DNA of 6,780 nucleotides from Nostocaceae cyanobacterium CSSed10_463m. GTDB lineage: Bacteria; Cyanobacteriota; Cyanobacteriia; Cyanobacteriales; Nostocaceae. Where the stretch lies: contig PWQB01000222.1 of the NCBI GenBank assembly GCA_003556955.1, forward strand, positions 1 through 6,780, in the 5' to 3' direction. How positions within the stretch are numbered: position 1 is the stretch's first letter; every line of letters begins with the position of its first letter. Of this stretch, positions 1-4,876 are shown piece by piece. The notes below the pieces were generated by a model, which saw only the letters and a list, made by a program, of their open reading frames with translations, had not been told where the DNA came from and searched no databases. A program made the position numbers and the translations under genes.

Positions 1-203
1 ATGGTATGGGTATAGCCGAAAAAGTCAAAGACCGATTATTTGATCCATTTTTTACTACTAAATCCGTGGGTAAAGGCACTGGCTTGGGACTATCTATTAG
101 TTATCAAATTGTGGTGGAAAAACATGGCGGACAACTACAATGTGTATCTAATTTGGGACAAGGCACTAAGTTTATTATTAAAATACCAGTTGTTAAAGAA
201 TAA
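1..203 (+). CDS. Sensor histidine kinase, C-terminal end of the ATPase domain (5' truncated by the window)
   Basis: Only the last 66 or so codons are present; the gene starts before the window, and position 3 is the first complete codon. The reading frame shows the end of a HATPase_c domain. It has a G1 box remnant GMGI (bases 1-2 would complete the N of DNG), the F box with DPFFTTK, the G2 box GTGLGLSI that forms the ATP lid, and a final G-Q-G-T-x-F strand. These motifs bind ATP in kinases that autophosphorylate a histidine and pass the phosphate to a response regulator. The protein ends about 15 residues after the last motif, so no receiver domain is fused at the C-terminus. The sensor and dimerisation parts are out of view, so the signal and the partner cannot be named. 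No response-regulator gene follows in this window. The family call is firm; the specific role is unknown. Confidence 0.93.
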   Translation, partial: GMGIAEKVKDRLFDPFFTTKSVGKGTGLGLSISYQIVVEKHGGQLQCVSNLGQGTKFIIKIPVVKE

Positions 204-225
204 GATCACGGGGGAGAGTCAAATC

Positions 226-239
226 AATTCAAAATTCAA
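226..239. repeat. Short tandem heptamer, AATTCAA x2
   Basis: Two head-to-tail copies of AATTCAA lie in the AT-rich spacer after the histidine kinase. Heptamer short tandem repeats of this sort are known from heterocystous cyanobacteria. With only two copies here, this could also be chance in AT-rich DNA. Confidence 0.35.
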
Positions 240-293
240 AAATTTTAATGCAAAAAAAAGGTCACAATTCTGCAATTAATGCCAAACTGTACT

Positions 294-434
294 TATAGCA
301 ACCACCAAGGAGATTAGGACATTGTTGATTGCTGAAAGCCTTGATCTAGGGGCGGGTTTATTAAAATTATTATTAGTAATTGAGGATATCTGTAAACCCG
401 CCCCTACTTGGTTTCTACTCAGCACTTTGCTATA
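294..434. mobile_element. MITE-like non-coding inverted-repeat element (about 141 bp)
   Basis: The outer ends are an exact 8 bp inverted repeat, TATAGCAA at 294-301 and TTGCTATA at 427-434. Inside lies an exact 13 bp inverted repeat, AGGGGCGGGTTTA at 348-360 and its complement at 393-405, separated by a 32 nt AT-rich loop. The arms are unequal (about 67 and 42 nt), and no credible protein is encoded. The GGGGCGGGTTTA pair and the TATAGCAACC end resemble dispersed elements I recall from Nostoc-type genomes, but I could not search for other copies. The ends could be read as TA|TAGCAA...TTGCTA|TA, which would fit a TA target duplication as made by IS630/Tc1-like transposases; this is speculative. 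The element sits 44 bp before the DUF2141 gene and seems to contribute its promoter. Confidence 0.6.
348..405. repeat. Perfect 13 bp inverted repeat with a 32 nt loop
   Basis: AGGGGCGGGTTTA (348-360) and TAAACCCGCCCCT (393-405) are exact reverse complements. They would form a GC-rich stem in RNA or a cruciform in DNA. This is the core of the MITE-like element. It could also end transcripts from the upstream kinase gene, although no T-tract follows it. Confidence 0.8.
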
Positions 435-436
435 GT
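408..436 (+). promoter_or_regulatory. Sigma70-like promoter at the right edge of the MITE-like element
   Basis: TTGGTT (408-413, 3 of 6 to TTGACA) is followed after exactly 17 nt by TATAGT (431-436, 5 of 6 to TATAAT). The predicted start near 443 would give a leader of about 35 nt before the ATG at 478. The -10 overlaps the terminal inverted repeat, so the element itself would provide the outward promoter. This is a motif match only. Confidence 0.4.
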
Positions 437-477
437 TTCCGTAAAATTCACTTGATTTTTTATTTGAGTCAAAACCT

Positions 478-933
478 ATGGTTAAAAAATTGAGACTTAG
501 TTTGCTGCTACTTGCAGTCATGGGAAATTTCACTGGTGTATCCAGTGCTAGCGCTAGTTTTCGGGGTAACCTCACCGTGGAAATTGATGGCTTGAGGAAT
601 ACACAAGGACAGGTTTGTGTAAGTATATTTGCTAATAGTCAAGGATTTCCTAGCAATAGCGATCGCGTCTTGAAAAGGCAGTGTACCGAGATTGACGATA
701 CTTCCTTAACAATGACTTTTAATAACTTACAAGCTGGTAGTTATGCTGTAGCAGTGATTCATGATCAGAATAAAGACCAAATTCTGAATCGTAATAACCT
801 TGGTATGCCGACTGAAGGCTTTGGTTTTTCTCGAAACCCAGCAGTTCGTACCAGTCCGCCTGCATTCAAGGATGCTGCCTTTGTGTTAGCAGGCCCCAAT
901 ACAGTTATCCAAATTCAATTGCAATATTTATAA
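478..933 (+). CDS. Secreted DUF2141 family protein
   Basis: The 151-residue protein has a cleavable signal peptide: K3-K4-R6, a hydrophobic stretch from L8 to about V21, and a small-residue cleavage region SSASAS around 23-27. The rest (about 32-149) is a single DUF2141 domain. Its recognisable parts are LTVEIDGLRNTQGQVCVSIF near the start, the G-x-YAVAVIHD strand (88-96), and the conserved end of the domain, LGMPTEGFGFS (108-118). D96-x-N98-x-D100 followed by N104 resembles a calcium-binding loop, but metal binding is not shown. There are two cysteines, C47 and C69, which could pair outside the cytoplasm. The start has only a weak GAG 12 nt upstream. The gene follows a MITE-like element and converges with the HEAT-repeat gene with a 9 bp gap, so it is probably monocistronic. 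The molecular function of DUF2141 is not known; the family call is confident. Confidence 0.9.
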   Translation: MVKKLRLSLLLLAVMGNFTGVSSASASFRGNLTVEIDGLRNTQGQVCVSIFANSQGFPSNSDRVLKRQCTEIDDTSLTMTFNNLQAGSYAVAVIHDQNKDQILNRNNLGMPTEGFGFSRNPAVRTSPPAFKDAAFVLAGPNTVIQIQLQYL

Positions 934-942
934 TTTATTTTC

Positions 943-2121
943 TCAAAGCTGTTGCTGATTATCTTGGGGTAAACTCTGTTGATTGGGTATGGTTCTAATT
1001 TTATTCATCTGAGTGAGAGCATATTTTGCCGTAGCTTTGACATCATTATCTGGGTCTTCCACTGCGTGAACTAATATCTGGCTCATTTGAATGATCATGT
1101 CATAAACACGAGTCAGGTCACGGATAGCATTTTGCCTTACTTGTGGACTTTCATCTTGTAATGAAATTGCCAAAGCACGGTTTAGGGGTGTCAGGGCGCG
1201 AGCGTTAATTTCTGCCAAAGCGGCTAAAATTAAACTCCGTTGTTGAGAATCAGAATCAATCATCATCAAGTCTACCAGTGGCTGAATTGCTCGTGAGTCA
1301 CCTTGCTGACCCAAATCCCAAATAGCCTTGCGCCGCTTGATGCGATCGCTACCCCGTAAGTTATGAATCATTTCATCAACAATACTGACTTTACTGAGGC
1401 GCGGAGTTATTTCCGCTTGTGGTAGTGTATTTGTACTATTTAAAGCTGACGCTGTTTGTGAACTGATGACAGATACTTGATCTTCCTGGGGTGCTGGTAA
1501 ATTTTGTAACTCTGGTAGCGGCTGATTTACCAAGGTTTCTTTACCAGGACTCAAAGCTTTAACTTCTGTAGTTTCCGTAGTTGTCGCTTCTGGCTGATTT
1601 TTGATCTGATGAAACCATTTCAGCAGGAACAAAAGCGCGCCAATACTTCCGAGAATGCCCACACCCAATAATGTCCACCAAATGAACCCTCGTGGGCTGG
1701 ATTGTGGTTGTTCAGTTTCTGGGGCTGTGGTAGAAGTACAAGGAGCGGTAACAGCAAAGGGATTTACTTCTGTCCAAGCTGTTTGCAAACTACGTCTAGT
1801 TTCCAGGTCAGCAATACCATCGGTGTTGGCTAAATTTTGGGATTTCTGAAACTCAATTACCGAATTTTGCGTATTTCTACCATATATTCCATCTATCACA
1901 CCATCATAAAATCCTAAATCCTTTAATTGAATTTGCATGACCTGAACATACGTCCCACGACTACCAAGTTCGACAACTGTCTGGGTGACGGGTGTTGTCG
2001 AACTTGTTTGTGCAGTATCTAGGGATATCAGGTTATGTGCGGCTGTACTTGCGCGATGTGGGTAAATACCCAAGCAAGTCAAACAGGTAAGAATGAGAAT
2101 TGAGGAATAACATCGCCTCAT
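943..2121 (-). CDS. Membrane-spanning protein: peptidoglycan-binding domain, transmembrane helix, HEAT repeats
   Basis: This 392-residue protein has four parts. Residues 1-27 are a signal peptide or signal anchor (R2-R3, then hydrophobic to about Y20). Residues about 50-113 are a PG_binding_1 domain, with the typical GxxGxxVxxxQxxLxxLGFYDGxIDGxYG pattern and an FQKSQNL helix. Residues about 146-168 are a transmembrane helix followed by K168 and K174, so the positive-inside rule puts the C-terminus in the cytoplasm. A Pro/Gln/Thr-rich linker (170-240) leads to about three HEAT/PBS-lyase-like repeats (246-375), seen as RRKAIWDLGQQGDSRAIQPL, a degenerate unit, and VRQNAIRDL. If the topology is right, the protein ties the cell wall to a cytoplasmic protein-binding scaffold. 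It is not a phycobilin lyase candidate, because the HEAT part is short and fused to a wall-binding module. No strong Shine-Dalgarno precedes the ATG. Domain calls are firm; function is unknown. Confidence 0.88.
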   Translation of the reverse strand: MRRCYSSILILTCLTCLGIYPHRASTAAHNLISLDTAQTSSTTPVTQTVVELGSRGTYVQVMQIQLKDLGFYDGVIDGIYGRNTQNSVIEFQKSQNLANTDGIADLETRRSLQTAWTEVNPFAVTAPCTSTTAPETEQPQSSPRGFIWWTLLGVGILGSIGALLFLLKWFHQIKNQPEATTTETTEVKALSPGKETLVNQPLPELQNLPAPQEDQVSVISSQTASALNSTNTLPQAEITPRLSKVSIVDEMIHNLRGSDRIKRRKAIWDLGQQGDSRAIQPLVDLMMIDSDSQQRSLILAALAEINARALTPLNRALAISLQDESPQVRQNAIRDLTRVYDMIIQMSQILVHAVEDPDNDVKATAKYALTQMNKIRTIPNQQSLPQDNQQQL

Positions 2122-2239
2122 ATTGATACTTTCAAGCTAAAAGTGATGTTGAAGTTATCGCTGCCGCAATAACGTCAAGATGCCTAAATGTTAACTTTTA
2201 AAGTATTAAAGTAACAAACATCACAGAAGATTGACTTAT

Positions 2240-3256
2240 TTATTTATGAACTGAGGCTTCTAAAACTGGTGATTGCTGTGTGGTATCTTCTTTAACAGTC
2301 CCTTGATTATTCCGTGCTGCCAACTGATCACGCTGGTTAATCAGATAGATACTGATTAAGGTCATTCCGACTCCCACCCACTGCAAAGGACTGAGAACTT
2401 CCGAGAGGAAGATATTACCAAATAGCAGGGCAAAAACGGGAGTGAGAAAGGTCAGAGAACTGAGACTGGTGAGACTACCTGTAGAAGCAAAGTAGAAAAA
2501 TAATCCATAGGCGATCGCACTGCCAAAAACAGTAGCATAAGCCAAAGCAATCCATTCAGGTATGGCAATATTTTGCCACTGTTGAGATTCTACTACAGAT
2601 GAAATCCCCCATAACGGCAATCCCCCCAAAATCATGTGCCATCCTGTAGCGGTTACCGGATCAGAATATTTACACACAAACCGAATCATCACTGTTCCCA
2701 CAGCCATTGAGAGGGCGGCTAACAACATTAACCATTCACCACTAGCAAACAAATCTTGCCAATTGCCTAGAGTCGCATTGACGTTGGTATCAAAAAACTG
2801 AACAATCAACTCATCGGGTAAGCCAATTAAACTAATACCGATCACTCCTAGTCCTAATCCTAGCCATCCCCACAAACCAATGTGTTCTTGAAATAGCCAC
2901 AAGGACAACAAAGCCACCGCCAAAGGTTGGGAGTCAATCATCACAGACCCTAAACCCGCACTAGTTCTGACTAATCCCTCTGCCAAAAAGCCTTGGAATA
3001 AAGCCCCATCGATTAAGGCAAATAAAATAATCCACAGCCATGCTAACCAACCTTTGGGCTGGGGTTTATCCATGAATACGGCGGCGATCAAAATTAACAC
3101 CCCAGCTGGTAGCAATCGCATACCTGCCATAAATAAAGGTGTAGTGTGGGGTATGACTCCTTTCATTGCCACCATTGCCGTTCCCCACAGAAAAAACGGC
3201 GCGATTAACAGTAATGAAGCTAAGGGAAATTTAGATGCACTGAGTTTCAGTTGCAT
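2240..3256 (-). CDS. EamA / drug-metabolite transporter (DMT) superfamily permease
   Basis: A 338-residue inner-membrane protein with about ten hydrophobic helices and two EamA halves (roughly residues 12-135 and 165-306). Each half ends with the family hallmark of a short Leu-rich helix, a Glu, and a Gly-rich helix: LWLFQEHIGLWGWLGLGLG at 119-137 and FLSEVLSPLQWVGVGMTLI at 283-301. The half-repeat shows the inverted-duplication architecture of DMT exporters. The C-terminal 30 or so residues are polar and probably cytoplasmic. Family members export amino acids, nucleotides or other small metabolites; the substrate cannot be read from the sequence. I chose the ATG at 3256 (protein begins MQLKLSASKF). 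An in-frame TTG at 3283 would add nine residues, and neither has a Shine-Dalgarno sequence. The gene is transcribed alone, away from the small secreted-protein genes, with a palindrome and a possible -10 upstream. Confidence 0.92.
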   Translation of the reverse strand: MQLKLSASKFPLASLLLIAPFFLWGTAMVAMKGVIPHTTPLFMAGMRLLPAGVLILIAAVFMDKPQPKGWLAWLWIILFALIDGALFQGFLAEGLVRTSAGLGSVMIDSQPLAVALLSLWLFQEHIGLWGWLGLGLGVIGISLIGLPDELIVQFFDTNVNATLGNWQDLFASGEWLMLLAALSMAVGTVMIRFVCKYSDPVTATGWHMILGGLPLWGISSVVESQQWQNIAIPEWIALAYATVFGSAIAYGLFFYFASTGSLTSLSSLTFLTPVFALLFGNIFLSEVLSPLQWVGVGMTLISIYLINQRDQLAARNNQGTVKEDTTQQSPVLEASVHK

Positions 3257-3314
3257 GGGTTTACTGATGCCTTTGTTTAACAAATGCCAAAATTGCTTTA
3301 CCCAATTTTACCGA

Positions 3315-3352
3315 ATTATGTACTTTTGTGTTCGCCAAGAATATTGGTGAAC
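3315..3352 (-). promoter_or_regulatory. Putative transporter promoter with an overlapping palindromic operator-like site
   Basis: On the minus strand, CATAAT (plus 3315-3320) is a reasonable -10, about 58 nt from the transporter ATG; no good -35 is seen. Upstream lies a near-perfect dyad, GTTCGCCAA (3330-3338), loop GAATA, TTGGTGAAC (3344-3352), with 8 of 9 pairs matching and a G-T wobble on the plus strand. Its position, covering the -35 region, is what a repressor or activator operator would occupy. The regulator is unknown. Confidence 0.35.
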
Positions 3353-3373
3353 GAGAAAAAATGCTCGACTCAG

Positions 3374-3392
3374 ATTATTCATAATCATTAGC
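3374..3392. promoter_or_regulatory. Weak Fur-box-like sequence
   Basis: The minus-strand reading GCTAATGATTATGAATAAT matches the 19 bp Fur consensus at 13 of 19 positions by hand count. It lies 118 bp before the transporter ATG and 232 bp before the first small secreted-protein gene. AT-rich intergenic DNA gives such matches by chance, so this is tentative. Confidence 0.22.
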
Positions 3393-3606
3393 ATTAAAAT
3401 TATGGTTCCTCAGATAGATGATATTTCCAGAAAGATGATTAAATATTCCCACAATGTATATGATTTGACAAAAAGGTGAGTAAGCCTTGTGCTTATTAAG
3501 CAGATAATTACTCAAAATATTTTTATTGTGATTAGTACTTGAGATCCGAAACTAGCGCACCCAAACGCTTAAAGCTAATCAGAGCTAGTGGGTAGATTAA
3601 CCATTC

Positions 3607-3622
3607 AAAACTGTGGAGTTTT
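3607..3622 (+). promoter_or_regulatory. Shine-Dalgarno inside a small hairpin
   Basis: GGAG at 3615-3618 lies 6 nt before the ATG at 3625 and decides that start over the in-frame GTG at 3613. AAAACT (3607-3612) and AGTTTT (3617-3622) are exact complements around the loop GTGG, so the site is partly enclosed in a weak six-pair stem. An effect on translation is possible but the stem is mostly A-U. Confidence 0.4.
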
Positions 3623-3624
3623 CC

Positions 3625-3972
3625 ATGAATAAATTTATCATTGGTCTATTCACTGTAAGTGCGATCGCATTTGCTTCTAGTCCTGCTCATGCGGGGCGAC
3701 ATCATGTTGATAATGCTCAAATTATCAACCAGGAGAATATTACTACTGGCGATGGCAATACGAGTGTGAATCGGGCAACACAAATTCATCAAAATGTTCG
3801 CACAAATTCAAGATATGGTGGTAGTTCCGCTAGCGGTCAAGCTATAAACCAGCGCTGTGATACTGTTGGTTTTGATAATAAGTGTATAAACAACGCTTCC
3901 CAAACCAACCAACAAATTGATCAAAGACACCAAGGACGTAATTCTCATAGAGGCATATTTAATAGACATTAA
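3625..3972 (+). CDS. Small secreted Asn/Gln-rich protein with two curlin-like repeats
   Basis: The 115-residue protein starts with a signal peptide (MNKF, hydrophobic core 4-17, cleavage after AHA at 21-23), leaving about 92 mature residues rich in N, Q, R, H, S and T. Two ungapped 27-residue repeats are visible at 31-57 and 71-97, identical at 11 positions. The shared pattern is Q-x-I-N-Q, then T-x-G, N, N-x-A-x-Q-x-x-Q. This N/Q periodicity resembles curlin-type amyloid repeats but does not match the curlin consensus exactly. The second repeat alone carries C78 and C87, nine residues apart, a possible disulfide. The tail is basic (RHQGRNSHRG). The ATG at 3625 is preferred because GGAG sits 6 nt before it; the GTG at 3613 would bury that site. 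A terminator-like hairpin follows at 4019. I do not recognise a named family; a surface fibre or matrix subunit is a guess. Confidence 0.8.
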   Translation: MNKFIIGLFTVSAIAFASSPAHAGRHHVDNAQIINQENITTGDGNTSVNRATQIHQNVRTNSRYGGSSASGQAINQRCDTVGFDNKCINNASQTNQQIDQRHQGRNSHRGIFNRH

Positions 3973-4018
3973 TAATTGGCAGCTTTCCAGGAGTTAAATT
4001 GATCTGCTGCTAAATTAT

Positions 4019-4056
4019 TAGGGTAAAGTTTATATGCACAACATAACTTTACCCTA
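4019..4056 (+). terminator. Intrinsic terminator-like hairpin
   Basis: TAGGGTAAAGTT (4019-4030) and AACTTTACCCTA (4045-4056) are a perfect 12 bp inverted repeat with a 14 nt loop. CACTTTTTCTTT follows on the plus strand. The stem is only moderately GC-rich. It lies 46 nt after the stop of the first small secreted-protein gene and 33 nt before the next ATG, so it would end or attenuate that transcript. Confidence 0.6.
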
Positions 4057-4089
4057 CACTTTTTCTTTAATTTGGGGTCTCCCATACTT

Positions 4090-4416
4090 ATGGACAAATT
4101 TTTATCACTGCTAATTTTTTTGAGTTTATTTCTACCTGTTGTTACCCAAGCAAGTGAAATAGATATGCAAGCAGGATCTGTGAGGATTCATCAAGATTCC
4201 CACGGAAATATGCGTGTAGAGACTGAAAATACAGAGCTAACTGTTCCTTCCAGAAGAAGCTACATAAATAGAAATCGTCCACTTAATCGTTTCAACATTT
4301 TCTGGAGAAATACCTGTAAAGAATCAGGTAGTGTTGTTAAACAAGAAACCACACAAGTTCGCAGAAATAGTAGACATAGCACTCAAACTAGTCAAGTTTA
4401 CGTGTCTTGTTATTAA
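4090..4416 (+). CDS. Small secreted protein of unknown function, two cysteines
   Basis: The 108-residue protein begins with a signal peptide: MDK, a strongly hydrophobic stretch L5-V18, and probable cleavage after TQA at 19-21. The mature part opens with a strand-like, alternating segment around 23-52, containing GSVRIHQDSHGN and VETENTELTVP. A basic Asn/Arg-rich middle (PSRRSYINRNRP) and a C-terminal Thr/Ser/Gln segment follow. The only two mature cysteines are C76 and C107, the latter one residue from the end, so a disulfide could close the C-terminal third. I chose the ATG at 4090; a TTG at 4072 is in frame but adds nothing signal-like. The next gene starts 23 nt after the stop, so the two are probably one operon. 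R32-I-H-Q35 echoes I-H-Q in the upstream protein and R-Q-H-Q in the downstream one. I do not recognise the family. Confidence 0.78.
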   Translation: MDKFLSLLIFLSLFLPVVTQASEIDMQAGSVRIHQDSHGNMRVETENTELTVPSRRSYINRNRPLNRFNIFWRNTCKESGSVVKQETTQVRRNSRHSTQTSQVYVSCY

Positions 4417-4439
4417 AGTCAGAAAATGGGGTAATTTAG

Positions 4440-4820
4440 ATGAAACATAAAGATTTATATCTTGGTTTCTTATCTTTGGGGATGTGTTTAATCGTGACTG
4501 CTGTTACTACTAAACCCGCAGTAGCACAGTGTGTTATGTCCCATGTTGGTGTGCAACTGAATATATCTGACACACCAGCCACACAAACTTCTAATGTAGA
4601 AATGATCAGTCCCAAATCCTGTAGAGGAAATACCAGTTCTTCTACAGCAGTACAAGTAAATACTGGTAATAATGGGCGGGTGAGACAGCATCAAGAAGTT
4701 CGTCACGAAATTAGGAATAATGGTAATGGGGGTAATAGAACTGGTGTGAGTGGAAGGACTATTAAAAGTAACATAGTTATTCCCGTTAATATCACCACAC
4801 CAAAAAACTTTCGCCCCTAA
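4440..4820 (+). CDS. Small secreted protein of unknown function, two mature cysteines
   Basis: The 126-residue protein has a signal peptide: MKHKD, a hydrophobic core 7-22, and cleavage after AVA at 27-29. The mature protein then begins Q30-C31. C31 is not a lipobox cysteine, since Q occupies the -1 place. The second mature cysteine is C61. The remainder is Asn/Gly/Thr/Ser-rich, with Q72-V-N-T-G-N-N-G, the charged R80-V-R-Q-H-Q-E-V-R-H-E-I-R cluster (80-92), a Gly/Asn run (93-104) and a hydrophobic strand-like NIVIPVNI near 111-118. Low complexity and N/Q content match its two upstream neighbours. It starts 23 nt after the previous stop with only GGGG about 8 nt before the ATG as a possible ribosome site. 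It ends before a hairpin repeat shared with the convergent exopolyphosphatase gene. I do not recognise a family; membership of a surface or matrix set with its neighbours is an inference from composition and position. Confidence 0.77.
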   Translation: MKHKDLYLGFLSLGMCLIVTAVTTKPAVAQCVMSHVGVQLNISDTPATQTSNVEMISPKSCRGNTSSSTAVQVNTGNNGRVRQHQEVRHEIRNNGNGGNRTGVSGRTIKSNIVIPVNITTPKNFRP

Positions 4821-4833
4821 AAATGGCTTAGGA

Positions 4834-4859
4834 GGTGCGTTAACATAGTGTAACGCACC
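4834..4859. repeat. GGTGCGTTA hairpin repeat, possible bidirectional terminator
   Basis: GGTGCGTTA (4834-4842) and TAACGCACC (4851-4859) form an exact 9 bp stem with an 8 nt loop. It sits in the 56 bp gap between the convergent third secreted-protein gene and the exopolyphosphatase gene, where a shared terminator is expected. Neither side has an immediate long T-tract; the minus strand has TTTTT about 15 nt on. GTGCGTTA...TAACGCAC hairpins recur in cyanobacterial genomes as I remember them, so this may be a dispersed repeat used as a terminator. Confidence 0.6.
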
Positions 4860-4876
4860 AAAACATCTTTTATCAC

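Larger units (their letters stand above)
3257..3624. other. Divergent intergenic region, 368 bp, no gene
   Basis: AT-rich spacer between the transporter (-) and the first small secreted-protein gene (+). It holds the palindrome at 3330-3352, the Fur-like match at 3374-3392, an isolated TTGACA at 3465-3470 (no convincing -10 at 16-18 nt), and a leader with possible secondary structure. ACTAGC (3551-3556) can pair with GCTAGT (3584-3589), or alternatively ACCCA (3559-3563) with TGGGT (3589-3593). Nothing in it looks protein-coding or like a known RNA gene. Confidence 0.6.

Noticed and set aside
40..279. 79-codon frame overlapping the kinase end
   Set aside because: It is out of frame with a clear HATPase_c domain and has no recognisable protein character.
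276..575. 99-codon open frame on the minus strand
   Set aside because: It runs across the MITE-like element and antisense to the DUF2141 signal peptide; composition looks non-protein and no domain is visible.
1655..1849. 64-codon plus-strand frame antisense to the HEAT-repeat protein gene
   Set aside because: It lies fully within a confident coding region and shows no features.
2122..2239. Terminator for the transporter gene in the AT-rich gap
   Set aside because: The only dyad (around 2191-2215) is imperfect and A/T-only, too weak to call.
3054..3350. 98-codon plus-strand frame across the transporter start
   Set aside because: It is antisense to conserved EamA sequence and has no domain or ribosome site.
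4440..4530. Lipoprotein reading of the third small secreted protein (cysteine 31 right after the signal peptide)
   Set aside because: Residue 30 is Gln, which does not fit a lipobox; AVA at 27-29 gives a good signal peptidase I site instead.
4488..4706. 72-codon minus-strand frame inside the third small secreted-protein gene
   Set aside because: The plus-strand frame has a signal peptide and sensible spacing; the antisense frame has neither.
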